Assembly (NCBI GenBank): GCA_941918925.1
Contig: OW799236.1
Span: 124,804,360 to 124,868,359, forward strand
DNA from: Phyto melanocephala
Taxonomy: Eukaryota; Arthropoda; Insecta; Diptera; Rhinophoridae
Direction of reading: 5' to 3'
DNA length: 64,000 bases
The position numbers and the translations under genes were made by a program. The notes beneath the pieces were generated by a model. That model did no database searches. It saw nothing but the letters and a program-made list of their open reading frames with translations, and was not told where the DNA came from. Positions 61,352 through 64,000 of the stretch are shown here, one piece after another. Every line of letters starts with the position of its first letter. Position 1 is the first letter of the stretch.

Positions 61352-61869
61352 TGTAACGTGCCGTTACAAGCCATCACCCTCATGAATAACGAAAATATGG
61401 TTAATTAACAAAAATCATCTTACAATTCTTATCTAGTTAAAGTAACTATTCAATCAAATTCTTCATGGTAGCAGGGTATGTTTTGCGAGTTGGGATTAAT
61501 GCTGAACTTTATATTTTCTTTTTCAGAGTACCGTATGAAACCCGATCGTAACCTGTTCCGTAATCATCGCTCGTATAATATTATATTAGGTTTCTTAAAA
61601 GTAGTTATTTGCGAATTATATTCTGCCTGTGTTTCTAGAATATCGTTCGCCTTGTGACCCAAGAAAAAAGACTAGTAGTTAGACTAGCTATACATGTTGC
61701 ACTTTATAACCACTTTTTCTCCCAAACGGGTACGCTGTCGTCCCGAGAAAATAAAAAACTCATCTCACCTTAAGTCAAGTAGTATTGTATTAACAGTAAA
61801 ATAAGATCGATAAAACTAAAACTGTATTCGAAACAAACGCATCAATTCTGAAAAATATTTATTATTACA
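61352..61869 (+). mobile_element. Possible solo LTR
   Basis: It begins TGTAACGTGCCGTTACAAGC and ends TTATTATTACA, with an internal GAGAAAATAAAAAAC poly(A)-type signal near 61747. This is the layout of a gypsy-like LTR. No matching target duplication was found (AATAT versus TTATT), so the call is weak. Confidence 0.3.
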
Positions 61870-64000
61870 TTATTATTGATCAGCTAGGGCATTTCCCAAC
61901 CGGAAAATTATACTGTTTTAGACTTTTCAATGGTCCTAGGGTGGAGGAGAAATAGATGTGTATGTATAAACAGTTATTTACAAAAGTGTCAGCAGTTTCC
62001 ATTGCCATGATTTATATAAGCCAACATTGTCATGTTATCATGTTTGTCCTGAAGTTTATCACAGTTTTTCTAATATTGCGGCGATTTCCAAATATCCCAG
62101 TGGGCATTTGTAAATATTTTGCTTTAAGCAATCCTTAATAACGGGAACGAGAAAAGCCAAAAGGAAAAGCGGCAAAAATGTATAGCAACAGTGTGTTTGA
62201 TAAAAAGTCAAAAGAGAGTTGGCCAAATTCCTAACCAAATAGAAAAAGAGAGTGATAGAGAACATTTTTGCATTTTCTTGTATTGTGTTCGTTGGTTTGT
62301 GGAGGAGAGGAAAACCGCCAAATTTTTGTTTAACGGAAAAGTAAAACAAACAAATACAAGTACATACACACACATGTTGTAAATGAAAACTGGGAAAAGT
62401 GAATGGTTACAAGCATGGATTAATGCAAAACACAAGCATTTGCCTGTTGGTTGGTATGTTGCTTACTTCGTTTGTTTGGCCGTATGTCTATTAAGTTTTT
62501 TGTCATGCAATAGCTGAATCGCTGACAGAGTGTTTAGTTGCATAGAGTGGATGTTAGTGGATACTAAAGAAGGAAAAACTTTGTATTAAAAAGTTTGTTG
62601 ATTTTGTTTTGCTTTTTTCGTTGCTTTTTTGTTGACAATGTAGAGTTATTGCTGCTTGTTGGTGGTGTAAAAAAAAAAAAAGATTTTGCATTTGTGTCTT
62701 TTACAATTTTTGAGAGCTTTAACACAACAGTATTTAAACGAATGAACAGCACGAACAAATCGTTCGACCAACTGCCTGAGCGAACGTATGAACAAAAACA
62801 ACAAACGTTTTGTGGAGTGTTTCTGGTACATATAGTTACTTTTTTTTCTTCTGTTCGTCTTTATTTCCCTCTGAATTTCATTTTATTTTCTCGTGTACGC
62901 GTACGGAATGGATGGATGCTGTTGTAAGACAAGATTTTTAGTTTGCTGCTGAACGTTTTTTAAAGAAGATAAAGCGAACGAATGATTTTAATAAATTTTT
63001 ACCAGTAAAATTATTAAAAAAGAAAGAAAAATCCAAAAAATATATCTTTAACAAATGGTGAAATCTTTTTTACATTAAAGAGATTTTTATACAAAAAGTT
63101 GAAAATTAAAAAAAAAATATATTAATTGAAGCAAAGAAAAAAATGCATTAAAATTAGAAATAAAAAAAAAATAAATTAAAAATAATATGAAAATTCTTGT
63201 TCAAGTGAATTTCATAAAATGAAGGTAAATAATTTAAAAAATTGTGAAAAAAATGTATAACTAAATTAAAAAATTAATACACAAATATTAAAATACAAGT
63301 GTTAAGTTTATCACTTTATTTATTGTTTTAGTTACTTGTGTAATAACAAGTAATGAACAAATTCATTTGCCAGCAAAAAAAAAAAAAAAGGAAAAAGAAG
63401 GAGGCATAAGAATGTGTAATTTTAGTAACACATTTCGAAGTGTGTTAAAAATTGATTTTGTTTTAATAGTCCTCTAGAAAAAAAACGACATACTATTTGA
63501 GAGATAAAAATTCATTCAAATACTTTAATGTAGTATTTTCCTTTTTATTTTCTTCTTTGACTATGTTTTTATTAATTTTTACTTAATTTTGTATTTGTTA
63601 CTTTGCTATCCAGCCAAGTCAGCTTATGCTTTGGCTTTGCTTGGTTGGCTCGGTTGTGTACATTTAATGCTGACACTTCATTTAACGTATCCCAGTGGGT
63701 GAGAGCAAATGAAGATTTGTGTGCAATATACGATTTGTGTAAATGTGTGGGTTTGTGTGTTCGTTTAAATCCATCCATCCACACATCTATTTTGTTATTA
63801 GAGGACTTAGTACGAGAAAGCTGGTGTACAAATATGAGATTATTACACAAATCATATGCAAGCGAAACTGATACCGTTATTTAAGGCAAAGGTTACATTT
63901 TTGTGACCTTTGACCGCTAGGATAATTGTAGCAAACAGTGATGCAAATTAAGCAATAAAATGTTACAAATACATATGTATGTATGTATTTAAATTCCAAG
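61870..64000. other. Intergenic, no gene seen
   Basis: Short overlapping frames on both strands (62059-62435, 62564-62927, 63572-63884) lack domains and are taken as chance. ATGT microsatellite units lie at the right edge. Confidence 0.5.

Noticed and set aside
61956..63884. Cluster of overlapping 60-110 aa frames on both strands
   Set aside because: Frames overlap antisense, begin at alternative starts and show no domains or splice logic.

Overview
The window is nuclear DNA of an insect, almost certainly a higher fly (Diptera, Cyclorrhapha). The Shaw potassium-channel exons read very close to the Drosophila protein, introns include the 55-85 nt class typical of flies, base composition is extremely AT-rich, and the repeats (mini-me/DINE-1-type Helentrons, mariner relics, MITEs) are of fly type. 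The density of decayed transposons and long intergenic spacing suggest a genome larger than Drosophila's, such as a calyptrate fly; that last step is inference.

Three host genes can be built with good splice logic. (1) 16994-18314, minus: a two-exon MADF-polyQ-BESS transcription-factor-like gene of 337 aa. (2) 21287-23720, plus: a four-exon GPCPD1-type glycerophosphocholine phosphodiesterase of 695 aa, with an N-terminal CBM20 starch-binding-like domain and a GDPD catalytic domain. (3) 40672-52158, plus: the Shaw (Kv3-type) voltage-gated K+ channel. Its six common coding exons sit within 2.1 kb (40.67-42.74 kb). A 7.9 kb repeat-filled intron follows, then mutually exclusive 3' coding exons. 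Two of these are convincing (50624 and 51986) and two more are phase-compatible candidates (48881 and 50984), so the channel core is constant while the C-terminal tail is swapped.

The rest is mostly a graveyard of mobile DNA. From left to right: a LINE reverse-transcriptase relic (1-440); Helentron/mini-me-like element A1 holding a mariner fragment (0.9-3.3 kb); Helentron-like B1 with a nested MITE (4.7-5.5 kb); an internally deleted piggyBac-like element (5.5-6.9 kb); a PIF/Harbinger-like MITE (7.7-8.05 kb); a LINE tail and a deleted mariner (9.8-10.8 kb); another mariner (12.3 kb); a TA-flanked MITE (13.0-13.7 kb); a pogo-like MITE (24.5-24.9 kb); mariner pieces (25.5-26.2, 30.8, 37.9-39.1, 46.9-47.6 and 57.9-58.5 kb); Helentron copies B2, A2, B3 and B4 (29.6, 34.0, 54.2 and 57.6 kb); two opposed Helitrons of one family (32.9-33.6 and 44.4-45.7 kb), the second with a higher-order tandem repeat; a near-perfect-TIR MITE (39.1-39.5 kb); a MITE carrying a MADF-like fragment (55.0-55.7 kb); a foldback element (61.2 kb); and a possible solo LTR.

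I saw no rRNA, no convincing intact tRNA gene and no CRISPR array. Nothing here amounts to a new multi-gene system. The most interesting items are the alternative Shaw tails, the Helitron higher-order repeat inside the Shaw intron, several undescribed-looking MITE families with exact ends and target duplications, and a tRNA-like box carried inside the Helentron family. All coordinates and translations were read by eye, without alignment software.
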